From JBFMHP01 sp040752855 (GTDB lineage: Bacteria > Pseudomonadota > Gammaproteobacteria > RBG-16-57-12), in the NCBI GenBank assembly GCA_040752855.1, contig JBFMHP010000005.1:1-22130 (forward strand): DNA of 22,130 bases. Direction: 5' to 3'. This document shows positions 1 through 6,499 of this stretch, in pieces. Position numbers and translations under genes: made by a program. Within the stretch, counting starts at the first letter, position 1; each line of letters begins with the position of its first letter. The notes beneath the pieces are model-generated. The model worked only from the letters and a program-made list of their open reading frames with translations, was not told the DNA's origin and did no database searches.

Positions 1-25
1 TTAAGTTTAGGCTTATTAGGGCTTG

Positions 26-44
26 TTCTTTCTAGAAGAAAGAA
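26..44. repeat. Small perfect inverted repeat
   Basis: An 8-bp perfect stem (TTCTTTCT / AGAAAGAA) surrounds a 3-nt AGA loop, in the 3' flank of whatever + strand gene lies left of the window. It lies upstream of the terminator at 78-106. No coding region is convincing in positions 1-77. The element could be part of a 3' UTR structure, and no function can be assigned. Confidence 0.4.
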
Positions 45-77
45 AGCTGCTTAAGTATATTCAGTCTCAAGATTATG

Positions 78-106
78 AAAGCCTCGGAATTGCCGGGGCT
101 TTTTTG
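78..106 (+). terminator. Rho-independent terminator (+ strand)
   Basis: The stem AAAGCCTCGG / CCGGGGCTTT has one T-G wobble and a 5-nt loop, and runs straight into a T-tract at 100-105. The T-run lies on the + strand side only, so it ends a + strand transcript that comes from outside the window. It faces the - strand terminator at 112-145. Confidence 0.75.
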
Positions 107-111
107 TCTAA

Positions 112-145
112 TAAAAAGCTTCAGCGGACCTCCGGCCACTGAGCT
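112..145 (-). terminator. Rho-independent terminator of the MltC-like gene
   Basis: Read on the - strand, AGCT plus CAGTGG pairs with CCGCTG plus AGCT, with a single bulged A, and the stem is followed by GCTTTTTATT. It sits 5 bases after the stop codon of the transglycosylase gene. The pair 78-106 (+) and 112-145 (-) forms a clean boundary between two convergent transcription units. Confidence 0.6.
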
Positions 146-150
146 TGGCG

Positions 151-1341
151 TTAGATGGTGTATTTCCCAATCCGCTCGCGCACCTTGGTGACGTAGTTTC
201 TGGTTTCTTCCGTCGGAAGATTGTTGCGTAAGTGGTTGAACACTTGTTCGGGCCGCATGGAGTTGATCTTTTTTATGGCCTGGTTCTTCCAAATCCAATG
301 CTCTGATTTTTCACGTTCGGCATTTTCCGCGAGAAAAGATTTGATGACATTTTGTGCGCCGGTGTTGTAAGCCGCGACGGTGGCCCATTGCCGCGCGACA
401 GGATCGTTGATGTCGATGAAGTAGCGGAAATAAAGCAGATGCAAATAGGCCACGCCTAGTTCGATATTCTTTTCTGGTTTGTACAAATACGATTCTTTAA
501 CCACGATATCCTTTTGGAATAAAAATTTATACGCGTCGCGTGCTCCCGTGGCGGGCACCAATTGCATCAAGCCGAAAGCGGGTATGGATGACTTCGCCCG
601 CGGATTGAAGTAGCTCTCTGTTTCCATGATGGCGTAGACCAATGGCGCGGGGATGTTGTGCCGGTGGGCATAATGATCCACCGATTTGCTGAATTTTTTG
701 GCGCGAACCTTGATGTGGTCGGGGACCATGTTGAATTTTGTGCTGATGATGACGCGTTTTTCGCCATCTTTTCCGAGGAGCGCTCGTTTATTCACCGTGC
801 GGGTGTTTTCAATCTTGAAGGTTCGAATTTCATCCGTGGTTAACGGGTTGCCGCCTGGCTTGGCGACCAGGCCATCCAGCACTGGAGACTCATTTGATTC
901 CGGCGGTGTCGGATTTTCGGCTACCTCAATGATGGATCGATTGTCAGGTCCTTGCAGCAGGGTTTTTTCCACTGCGGTGGCTAATTGATGAGTGACGCTT
1001 TCATGATCTTCCGCGTGGCGAGGCTTGAGCGCCAATTCCACTTGCACCGAACCTTTCTCATAGTCCACGATGCTTCTTTGTTTCATTCCATCTCGGTACG
1101 TAACATCGGTTTTTGCATCCGGCAGTACCGCTTCGCTGCCCCAAACCTGAGCGGCTTTTTCTTTGTACTTGTTGTAGGCTTGATGAATTTTTTCCTTATG
1201 CTGCTGGATGGCAGTATCGGTTTGCTTTGTCGGGCTGGTATGAGTGCCAATTTTGTGTTTGAAGATGTGATCCGCCTTGGCCGGATTCGACACAATGACA
1301 AGCGCGAGAAAAAAGCGTGCTGTTCGATTCATATTCGTCAT
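151..1341 (-). CDS. MltC-like lytic murein transglycosylase
   Basis: Predicted to cleave the MurNAc-GlcNAc bond of peptidoglycan, leaving 1,6-anhydroMurNAc ends. The C-terminal lysozyme-like SLT domain spans about residues 215-396. It shows the catalytic-glutamate motif TESYFNP (Glu242), the GLMQ motif at 257-260 and AYNTGAQNV at 324-332. The spacing and wording around these motifs match MltC rather than Slt70 or MltE. The N-terminal half (about 40-200) is consistent with the MltC N-terminal domain and is lysine/glutamate-rich. A short signal peptide (about residues 5-23) ends at AKA-D. No lipobox cysteine is present, unlike E. coli MltC, so the protein may be soluble in the periplasm. The start at 1341 and an ATG three codons later (1332) are both possible, and neither has a clear Shine-Dalgarno sequence. 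By eye the gene is more AT-rich than the biotin genes beside it. It ends at a good terminator and lies 206 bases downstream of bioC, so it is probably a separate unit. Confidence 0.85.
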   Translation of the reverse strand: MTNMNRTARFFLALVIVSNPAKADHIFKHKIGTHTSPTKQTDTAIQQHKEKIHQAYNKYKEKAAQVWGSEAVLPDAKTDVTYRDGMKQRSIVDYEKGSVQVELALKPRHAEDHESVTHQLATAVEKTLLQGPDNRSIIEVAENPTPPESNESPVLDGLVAKPGGNPLTTDEIRTFKIENTRTVNKRALLGKDGEKRVIISTKFNMVPDHIKVRAKKFSKSVDHYAHRHNIPAPLVYAIMETESYFNPRAKSSIPAFGLMQLVPATGARDAYKFLFQKDIVVKESYLYKPEKNIELGVAYLHLLYFRYFIDINDPVARQWATVAAYNTGAQNVIKSFLAENAEREKSEHWIWKNQAIKKINSMRPEQVFNHLRNNLPTEETRNYVTKVRERIGKYTI

Positions 1342-1547
1342 ATTGCAATCGATGCTGTTCGCCTGATTGGTACTTCACGTTTAACGTCGGTGCCGTTCGA
1401 TGACTTAAGGTGGATTGCCCGTTTTGAGATGCCGGTCACCTATGTTTTGCAGGCAAGGTTGGCGCGCAATTTTGATGTGCGATTGGAGGTCTTGAGTGTA
1501 AGTTGTTCACGCTCTTCGATTTGTGCAGAAAGGAGTGAACGACTCTT

Positions 1548-2420
1548 TTATTTGCGCAAGTGATGCAACGGAAAATGGAAGACGCCGGTTTCGTCGAGAT
1601 GGCCGGGTTGTTTTTGTTGCGGCCCCCATGCGTGGCCGTAAACCACTTCATAGGTGGCGGGGAGCATTTCATTTTCGCGATAACTCTCGTAGGCCTCGAT
1701 CATCGCCGCCAAGCGCTGCTTGCCGGTGAGCCCGCGCGCGCGGCCGTCGGTGAGGTTGTGCGCACCGAGGGTCTTGAGATCGCGCATCAGGCCCATGACT
1801 TCATGATAGGTCAGGGTAATGGTTTCCACGTCCATTACCGGATCGGCGAGGCGGGCGCGGATCAGGGCATCGCCGATGTCGTGCATGTCGATGAAGGCGT
1901 TGACATGACTGTAACCATCGACCGATTGCCAGCTGGCACGCAGCTCTTTCAGGGTGTCCGGGCCGAGGGTGGTGAAGAGCAGCAGCCCGCCGGGCTTGAG
2001 CACGCGATAGCACTCGCGGAAGGCGCGGTCGAGATCCTGGCACCATTGCAGGGTGAGGTTGGAGAAGATCATGTCGACGCTGTCGTCGGCCAGCGGCAGC
2101 GATTCGGCATCGCCGCACACGAAGCGTTGCTTGCTGAACCAGCCGATGTGTTTTTGCGCTTCCTTGAGCATGGCCGGGGCGAGATCGAGGGCGATGACCT
2201 GCGCCTTGCCGTAGCGTTTGGCGAGTTGCTTGGTGAGCAGACCGGTGCCGGCGCCGAGGTCGAGGATGGTCTGGGGCTGGAGCTTGATCAGCTCCAGGCG
2301 TTCGAGCAGGCGCGCGCCGACCTCGCGTTGCAGTACCGCGACCTCATCATAATGTGCGGCGGCCTGTTCGAACGCGGCGCGCACCTTGGTCTTGTCGATC
2401 TGATAGCGGTCATCCTGCAT
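1548..2420 (-). CDS. bioC: Malonyl-ACP O-methyltransferase BioC
   Basis: BioC methylates the free carboxyl of malonyl-ACP with S-adenosylmethionine, so that the fatty-acid synthase can build the pimeloyl chain of biotin. The protein is 290 residues, somewhat longer than E. coli BioC (about 250). It starts with the family's typical DKTKVRAAFEQAAAHYDE segment. SAM-binding motif I, ILDLGAGTG, lies at residues 52-60, followed by an acidic residue after the next strand (ALDLAP). A class I methyltransferase core continues to about residue 160 (FSNLTLQW, LKPGGLLLFTT). The ATG at 2420 lies inside the end of bioH (11-base overlap), which points to translational coupling. It is the last gene of the bioB-bioF-bioH-bioC run. 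bioA and bioD are not in the window. Confidence 0.95.
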   Translation of the reverse strand: MQDDRYQIDKTKVRAAFEQAAAHYDEVAVLQREVGARLLERLELIKLQPQTILDLGAGTGLLTKQLAKRYGKAQVIALDLAPAMLKEAQKHIGWFSKQRFVCGDAESLPLADDSVDMIFSNLTLQWCQDLDRAFRECYRVLKPGGLLLFTTLGPDTLKELRASWQSVDGYSHVNAFIDMHDIGDALIRARLADPVMDVETITLTYHEVMGLMRDLKTLGAHNLTDGRARGLTGKQRLAAMIEAYESYRENEMLPATYEVVYGHAWGPQQKQPGHLDETGVFHFPLHHLRK

Positions 2421-3186
2421 GGCGGTCTAGAAAGCCTTCGAGTAGTTCGAGAAATTCGCGGGTGTGGGAGAGGAACGGACAATGCGCCGCGCCGGGCATG
2501 ATATGGGTTTCGATCCCGGGTTTCAATTGACTGAGCGCTGCGCCGAGCCGGGCCGGGGTGAGGGTGTCGAGCCGCCCCAGGATCGCCTGCACCGGACAAG
2601 ATAGGTGTTTCAACTCCGCGCGCAGATCCGCTGTTTGCAGGATCGAGAGTCCGCCGCGCAGGGCCTCGGGCGCGGGTTCGCCGTGGCGGAACAGCCGCGT
2701 GCGCAGGGTGCGGATCTCCATGTTCGCCGAGCGGCTGCCCATGGCCTGCAGTGCGACGAAGCGATCGACCGTGGCGCGATAGTCATTGGCGAGTTCACCG
2801 GCGAATTGGGCCAAGATCTCCGGCGGCAGGGCGTGCGGCCAATCTTCAGCCTGAACAAAACGTGGGCTGCTTGCCACCAGTGACAAGGCCCGCACCTTGG
2901 CCGGGTGGCGGGAGGCGATGCGGGTGGCGAGCATCCCACCGAGCGACCAGCCGACCCAGACCGCCGGTTGCGGCACCGCGGCGGCGATAGCTTCGGCGGC
3001 GGCCTCCAGCGTGAAGCCTTCCGGCGGCAGCGTGCTGCGCCCATGGCCGGGCAGGTCGAGCACGGTGACGCGAAAACGCGTGCACAGAGCCTGCACTACG
3101 TCGTCCCACACGCCCCCATGCATGCCCCAGCCGTGCAGCAGGACTACGGCGGGCCCCTCGCCCTGGGTATGGTGATACAGGCTCAT
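2410..3186 (-). CDS. bioH: Pimeloyl-ACP methyl ester carboxylesterase BioH
   Basis: BioH removes the methyl group that BioC adds, which ends chain extension and gives pimeloyl-ACP for BioF. The protein is an alpha/beta-hydrolase of 258 residues, close to the 256 of E. coli BioH. The oxyanion/HG motif LLHGWGMHG lies at 16-24 and the nucleophile elbow GWSLGG puts the serine at residue 81. Asp207 sits in GRLDTLTP and His235 in GAAHCPF, giving a triad nearly superimposable on E. coli numbering (82/207/235). The ATG overlaps the bioF stop by 4 bases and the end overlaps bioC by 11 bases, so the three genes are almost certainly co-translated. In E. coli bioH is unlinked; here it lies inside the biotin operon. 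Confidence 0.95.
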   Translation of the reverse strand: MSLYHHTQGEGPAVVLLHGWGMHGGVWDDVVQALCTRFRVTVLDLPGHGRSTLPPEGFTLEAAAEAIAAAVPQPAVWVGWSLGGMLATRIASRHPAKVRALSLVASSPRFVQAEDWPHALPPEILAQFAGELANDYRATVDRFVALQAMGSRSANMEIRTLRTRLFRHGEPAPEALRGGLSILQTADLRAELKHLSCPVQAILGRLDTLTPARLGAALSQLKPGIETHIMPGAAHCPFLSHTREFLELLEGFLDRHAG

Positions 3187-4355
3187 CGGATCGCCTCCAG
3201 CGCGAGCAGCAGACGGTCGATTTGTTGCTCGGTATGTTCGGCCGAGAAGGTGATGCGCAGCCGGGCGCTGCCCTCCGGCACCGTGGGCGGGCGGATGGCG
3301 GTGATCAGGATGTCGTGTTCGAGCAAAGACTGACTCATCGCCATGGCCTTTTCTGACGAGCCAACCAGCAAGGGCTGAATCGGGGTGGTGGAGTCCATCA
3401 GGGTATGGCCGAGTTGTGTCGCGCCGGCGCGAAAGCGCTGAATCAGTGCCTGCAACTTCTCACGCCGCCAACCCTCCTGCTGCACCAGCTTCAGGCTGGC
3501 GCGGGTGGCCTCGGCCAGCGCCGGTGGTAATGCGGTGGTGTAGACGTAACTGCGCGCCTGCTGAATCAGGGTCTCGATCAGAGTCTCACGCCCGGCGACG
3601 AAGGCCCCGAAGGTGCCGACGGCCTTGCCCAGGGTGCCCATCAGGATCGGGATCTGCTCCTGATCGAAGCCAAAGTGCTCGGTGCAACCGCCGCCGTTTT
3701 TGCCCAACACGCCAAAGCCGTGGGCATCGTCGACCAACAGCCAGGCATCGTGCGTCTGAGCGAGTCGGGTCAATTCCGGCAAGGGTGCGATAGTTCCGTC
3801 CATGCTGAAGACGCCATCGGTAGCGATAAGCCTGGTCTCGCTCTGCGATGCTGAAAGTTTTGTTGCCAGATCCTCGTGATCGCGGTGGCGATAGCGTTGC
3901 AGCCGCGCGCCGCTCAACAAGGCGCCGTCGAGCAGCGAGGCGTGATTGAGCCGGTCTTCCCGCACGAAATCGCCACGCCCGGTCAGCGCGCTGATGATGC
4001 CGAGATTGGCCATGTAGCCGGTGGAAAATAGCAGGGCGCGTTCGCGCCCGGTGAAGGCAGCCAGTTCCTCTTCGAGCTGATGATGGGCGCGGCTGTGGCC
4101 GGTGATCAGGTGCGCCGCGCCACTGCCGACGCCGTATGCATCCGCCCCTTGTTGGAAAGCCGCGATGACCGCCGGGTGCGCGGCCAGGCCGAGATAATCA
4201 TTGCTGCAAAAACATAGACGCAAGCGGCCATCGACGATCATTTCCACGCCGCTGGGTGAGTCGGTGATGCGGCGGCTGCGATAGAGCGCGGCGGCGCGGC
4301 GTTCGGCCAATTGGGCTTCAAGGCGCTGCCATTTGTCGGGGTGTGGGGGCTGCAT
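3183..4355 (-). CDS. bioF: 8-amino-7-oxononanoate synthase BioF
   Basis: A PLP-dependent alpha-oxoamine synthase that condenses pimeloyl-ACP with L-alanine, releasing CO2, to give 8-amino-7-oxononanoate (KAPA). The protein has 390 residues, within the family range. Visible motifs are SNDYLGLAAHP (51-61), the glycine-rich VGSGAAHLITG stretch (76-86), the cofactor-binding DDAHGFG (209-215) and the Schiff-base lysine Lys244 in GTLGKAVG. The start at 4355 has a modest AGG-containing ribosome site about 9 bases upstream. Its first 28 codons and upstream flank are repeated immediately upstream (4443-4607), described separately. Its stop overlaps the bioH start (ATGA). Confidence 0.96.
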   Translation of the reverse strand: MQPPHPDKWQRLEAQLAERRAAALYRSRRITDSPSGVEMIVDGRLRLCFCSNDYLGLAAHPAVIAAFQQGADAYGVGSGAAHLITGHSRAHHQLEEELAAFTGRERALLFSTGYMANLGIISALTGRGDFVREDRLNHASLLDGALLSGARLQRYRHRDHEDLATKLSASQSETRLIATDGVFSMDGTIAPLPELTRLAQTHDAWLLVDDAHGFGVLGKNGGGCTEHFGFDQEQIPILMGTLGKAVGTFGAFVAGRETLIETLIQQARSYVYTTALPPALAEATRASLKLVQQEGWRREKLQALIQRFRAGATQLGHTLMDSTTPIQPLLVGSSEKAMAMSQSLLEHDILITAIRPPTVPEGSARLRITFSAEHTEQQIDRLLLALEAIR

Positions 4356-4368
4356 GGATGATTGCCTG

Positions 4369-4524
4369 TCAGGTAGGCCGGCATAAGCACAGCGTTGCCG
4401 GCAGTGTCGCCGGGAACGGCTGCGCCTTATCCCGGCCTACGAGGCTGCGGTAGAGCGCCTGCGTGCGGCGTTCGGCCAACTGGGCTGCGAGGCGTTGCCA
4501 TTTGTCGGGGTGTGAGGGCTGCAT
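4369..4524 (-). CDS. Possible 51-codon upstream ORF made of bioF 5' copy plus REP-like sequence
   Basis: Reading from the ATG of the duplicated bioF start, the frame stays open through 28 bioF-like codons (beginning MQPSHPDKWQRL) and 23 codons of the adjacent REP-like palindrome. It stops with TGA only 13 bases before the true bioF ATG. The region corresponding to the bioF ribosome site is less purine-rich in this copy (CACGCAATCACCT before the ATG), so translation may be weak. It may be a chance open frame; alternatively it could act as a leader that couples ribosomes into bioF. No known leader-peptide family is recognised. Confidence 0.25.
   Translation of the reverse strand: MQPSHPDKWQRLAAQLAERRTQALYRSLVGRDKAQPFPATLPATLCLCRPT
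4373..4440. repeat. REP-like imperfect palindrome, copy 1
   Basis: A 68-base imperfect palindrome starts GTAGGCCGGCATAAGC and ends GCCTTATCCCGGCCTAC. The two arms are nearly complementary over the whole length, with internal GCCGGC blocks, so the RNA or single strand can fold into one long hairpin. It lies just upstream of bioF. The arm sequence resembles dispersed REP elements common between genes of Gammaproteobacteria. A second copy lies at 4542-4607. Confidence 0.75.
4441..4524 (-). pseudogene. Duplicated 5' fragment of bioF (28 codons)
   Basis: The - strand from 4524 encodes 28 residues nearly identical to the BioF N-terminus. Substitutions include Pro4 to Ser, Glu13 to Ala and Ala-Ala to Thr-Gln near residue 21. 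Similarity stops abruptly at the junction with the first palindrome (4440/4441). The fragment lacks all catalytic sequence and cannot be a functional enzyme. It is one half of a tandem duplication, so it arose after or with insertion of the REP-like element. Confidence 0.85.
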
Positions 4525-4541
4525 AGGTGATTGCGTGTCAC

Positions 4542-4607
4542 GTAGGCCGGCATAAGCGTAGCGTTGCCGGCAGGTGTTGGGAACGCCTGCGCCTTATCCC
4601 GGCCTAC
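4542..4607. repeat. REP-like imperfect palindrome, copy 2
   Basis: A 66-base element with the same outer arms as the copy at 4373-4440. The central part is changed (GGTGTTGGGAACGCC instead of GTGTCGCCGGGAACGGC). It lies between the bioB stop and the duplicated bioF fragment, so in the bio transcript it forms a hairpin just after bioB. Confidence 0.75.
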
Positions 4608-4634
4608 AGGTCGAGGTCAGCACCGTTGACACGG

Positions 4635-5666
4635 TTAAGCCGCGTCCACCTTGGCCTTGCGCTGCTTTTGCGTGTCGCCGCGGATGCCCAGCCGGAGGTC
4701 CTCGAGCATGCGCAGATCGTCATCCACGCTGCGCCCGCGCGTGGTGAGGTAGTCGCCGATCATCACGCCGGAGGCGCCGGCGAAGAAGATCATCCCCTGC
4801 AGGTCGCGCAGGAACTGGCGGCCGCCGGCGATGCGGATCTCCGCCTTGGGCAGCATATAGCGGAATACGGCGATGGTGTGCAGAATCTCGAGCGGCTGCA
4901 TCGGCTCGCGGTTGCCCATCGGGGTGCCGAGCACGGGGCTCAGGAAATTCAGCGGAACCGAGTCGACCTTCAGGCGGCGCAGGGTCTCGGCCAGCTCGAT
5001 GCGCTGGTCGAGCGATTCGCCCATGCCGACGATGCCCCCGGCGCACACCCGCAGGCCGGCGGCGCGCGCGTGCTCGATGGTGTCGATGTTTTCCTGATAG
5101 GTGTGTGTGGTGCAGACCTGGTCGAAGTAGCTCTCGGCCGTCTCCAGGTTGTGGTGATAGTTTTCCAGGCCGGCGGCCTTGAGGTTCTTGGCGGTGGTTT
5201 CATCCAGCACGCCGAGGCTGGCGCAGCGGCCGACGTCGCTCTGCTCGCTCAAGGTGGCGAAGTATTCCTGGAGCTTGCCGGCCTCGCGCTTGCTGCGCAC
5301 GCCCCAGCCCTTGGAGACCACGCCGAAATCGCTCACGCCCCATTCGCGCGCGCGCTGGGCCTGCTTGGCCAACTCCTCGCTGGAGATGAAATCGTAGACC
5401 GGCGCGCTGGTCTGATGATGGCCGCTCTGCGAGCAGAAGCCGCAATTCTCCGAGCAGTTGCCGGAGCGCACATTGGCGATGGCGCAGGCCTCGATCTCCT
5501 CGCCGCGGAAGGTGCGGCGCAGACGGTCGGCGCCGGCCATCAGCCAGGGCAGATAGTTCTCGTCCAGGCGGATCATCCACTGGGCCTCGGCCACGGTCAT
5601 CTCACCGCCCTGGAGCAGGCGCTGAGTGAGGGCGTCGATGCGGTCGTAGGTCTCGTTGTTGATCAT
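4635..5666 (-). CDS. bioB: Biotin synthase BioB, variant auxiliary-cluster ligands
   Basis: A radical SAM enzyme that inserts sulfur into dethiobiotin to make biotin. The protein has 343 residues, close to the 346 of E. coli. The [4Fe-4S] motif CSENCGFC supplies Cys71, Cys75 and Cys78. The second and third auxiliary-cluster cysteines of E. coli BioB (128, 188) align with Cys148 (VGRCASLG) and Cys208 (LRVCAGGI), and the arginine region aligns with IRIAGGR (276-283). The first auxiliary cysteine (E. coli Cys97, in RFCMGAAW) aligns with DFGVVSKG, where the residue is Gly115. An extra cysteine, Cys185, lies in QVCTTHTY, where E. coli has ITTRTY. This ligand pattern is not that of ordinary gammaproteobacterial BioB and suggests a different auxiliary cluster or an acquired gene. 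A GGAG ribosome site lies 8 bases before the ATG. It is the first gene of the biotin run, divergent from comF. Confidence 0.93.
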   Translation of the reverse strand: MINNETYDRIDALTQRLLQGGEMTVAEAQWMIRLDENYLPWLMAGADRLRRTFRGEEIEACAIANVRSGNCSENCGFCSQSGHHQTSAPVYDFISSEELAKQAQRAREWGVSDFGVVSKGWGVRSKREAGKLQEYFATLSEQSDVGRCASLGVLDETTAKNLKAAGLENYHHNLETAESYFDQVCTTHTYQENIDTIEHARAAGLRVCAGGIVGMGESLDQRIELAETLRRLKVDSVPLNFLSPVLGTPMGNREPMQPLEILHTIAVFRYMLPKAEIRIAGGRQFLRDLQGMIFFAGASGVMIGDYLTTRGRSVDDDLRMLEDLRLGIRGDTQKQRKAKVDAA

Positions 5667-5717
5667 GTTCGGGTCTCCAGGCTATTGAGCGGGTGCGCGG
5701 GTTACGGCAATCTGTGC

Positions 5718-5745
5718 ATCTTAAGGTTTATGGACAGGCTGTCAA
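5718..5745 (-). promoter_or_regulatory. Predicted sigma-70 promoter for bioB
   Basis: On the - strand a perfect -35 TTGACA (5745-5740) is followed, after 16 bases, by TAAGAT (5723-5718; 4 of 6 matches to TATAAT). Transcription would start near 5711 and give a leader of about 45 bases before the bioB ATG. No competing promoter is seen upstream of bioF, so the bio genes probably share this one. Confidence 0.55.
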
Positions 5746-5771
5746 CTGCAAAGGAGTGTCATGGTTAACGA
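5739..5771. promoter_or_regulatory. Possible BirA-type biotin operator
   Basis: CTGTCAACT and GGTTAACGA are separated by 15 bases. They resemble the two halves of the BirA operator pattern (roughly TTGTMAACC, 14-16 bases, GGTTKACAA). The left half covers the -35 box of the predicted bioB promoter, where a repressor would act. The right half falls within the first codons of comF, and the left half matches less well than the right. The assignment is tentative. Confidence 0.3.
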
Positions 5772-6465
5772 TTGGTTAAAAAGCGCGCAGTTCCGACTGT
5801 TTCCCCCGGTGTGCAGTCTGTGCCACGGGCCGGGGCTCTCTCAGTCGGATCTCTGCGAAGGTTGCCGCCGCGACCTGCCCTTCCTCACCCAGCATTGCCA
5901 GCGCTGCGCGATGCCGCTGAGCGGTGCAGGGCAGACGATCTGCGGTCGCTGCCTGCAACAACCTCCCCGCTATGATCGCGTCGTCTGTCCCTTCCTCTAT
6001 CACCGCCCGGTCAGCAATCTGCTGCACCTGCTCAAATTCAATCATCGACTGCAACACGCGCGGCTGCTGTCAACGCTGTTTCTCGAACACCTGACACAAC
6101 TCGGCTCGGGCGGGATCGAGGCCATCCTCCCCGTGCCCTTGCACCAAGAGCGGGTGCGCGAGCGCGGGTACAATCAGGCCCTGGAACTTGCCGCGCCCGT
6201 CGCCAAGGGGCTGGAACTCCCGCTGCTGACGCACGCGTGCCGCCGTGTGCGCGCCACCGATCCGCAGACCGCGCTCGACGCCGCGCAGCGGCGGCGCAAT
6301 ATCAAGGGCGCGTTTCAACTGGAGCAGCCCATACGCCAGCGCCGCGTGGCGATCTTCGATGACGTCATGACCACAGGCAGCACGCTGGATGAATTGACGC
6401 GCGTGCTCAGGCGCGGCGGGGTTGAGTATGTCGAGGCCTGGGTCATGGCGCGTGTGACGCTGTAA
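5761..6465 (+). CDS. comF: ComF/GntX family phosphoribosyltransferase-like protein
   Basis: The family is linked to DNA uptake during natural transformation (ComFC) and, in E. coli as GntX, to use of DNA as a nutrient. The 234 residues comprise an N-terminal zinc-finger region with four Cys-x-x-Cys pairs (Cys18/21, 32/35, 46/49, 61/64). A PRTase domain follows, with LPVPLHQERVRERGYNQ (123-139) and the PRPP-loop VAIFDDVMTTGSTLDEL (196-212). AAGGAG lies 5 bases before the ATG. It is transcribed divergently from bioB, a neighbourhood common in Gammaproteobacteria. Its exact biochemical substrate is not shown by the sequence. Confidence 0.92.
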   Translation: MVNDWLKSAQFRLFPPVCSLCHGPGLSQSDLCEGCRRDLPFLTQHCQRCAMPLSGAGQTICGRCLQQPPRYDRVVCPFLYHRPVSNLLHLLKFNHRLQHARLLSTLFLEHLTQLGSGGIEAILPVPLHQERVRERGYNQALELAAPVAKGLELPLLTHACRRVRATDPQTALDAAQRRRNIKGAFQLEQPIRQRRVAIFDDVMTTGSTLDELTRVLRRGGVEYVEAWVMARVTL

Positions 6466-6499
6466 GTTTTGTTTTCAGCGCGCCGTGGCAGTATGATCG

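Larger units (their letters stand above)
4274..4607. repeat. Tandem duplication: bioF 5' end plus REP-like palindrome
   Basis: Unit A (4274-4440) and unit B (4443-4607) are direct repeats. Each contains the first part of bioF on the - strand, a short 17-base spacer containing the ribosome-binding region, and one REP-like palindrome. The units differ by scattered substitutions and small indels, mostly in the palindrome's loop. The similarity begins inside bioF and ends with the second palindrome. This accounts for nearly the whole 279-base gap between bioB and bioF. Confidence 0.85.

Noticed and set aside
1505..1540. Hairpin GTTCAC...GTGAAC between bioC and the MltC-like gene as a terminator
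   Set aside because: The stem is short and interrupted with a long loop, and there is no T-tract after it on the - strand, so termination after bioC cannot be claimed.
4373..4607. The two palindromes as a CRISPR array or riboswitch
   Set aside because: There are only two copies, each fully palindromic and attached to duplicated bioF coding sequence, with no unique spacers. The pattern fits a REP-like element in a tandem duplication.
4527..5768. A 413-codon open frame on the + strand, opposite bioB
   Set aside because: It covers bioB in antisense, runs through a REP-like palindrome and the bioB-comF promoter region, and is mostly Ala/Gly/His/Asp-rich low-complexity sequence.
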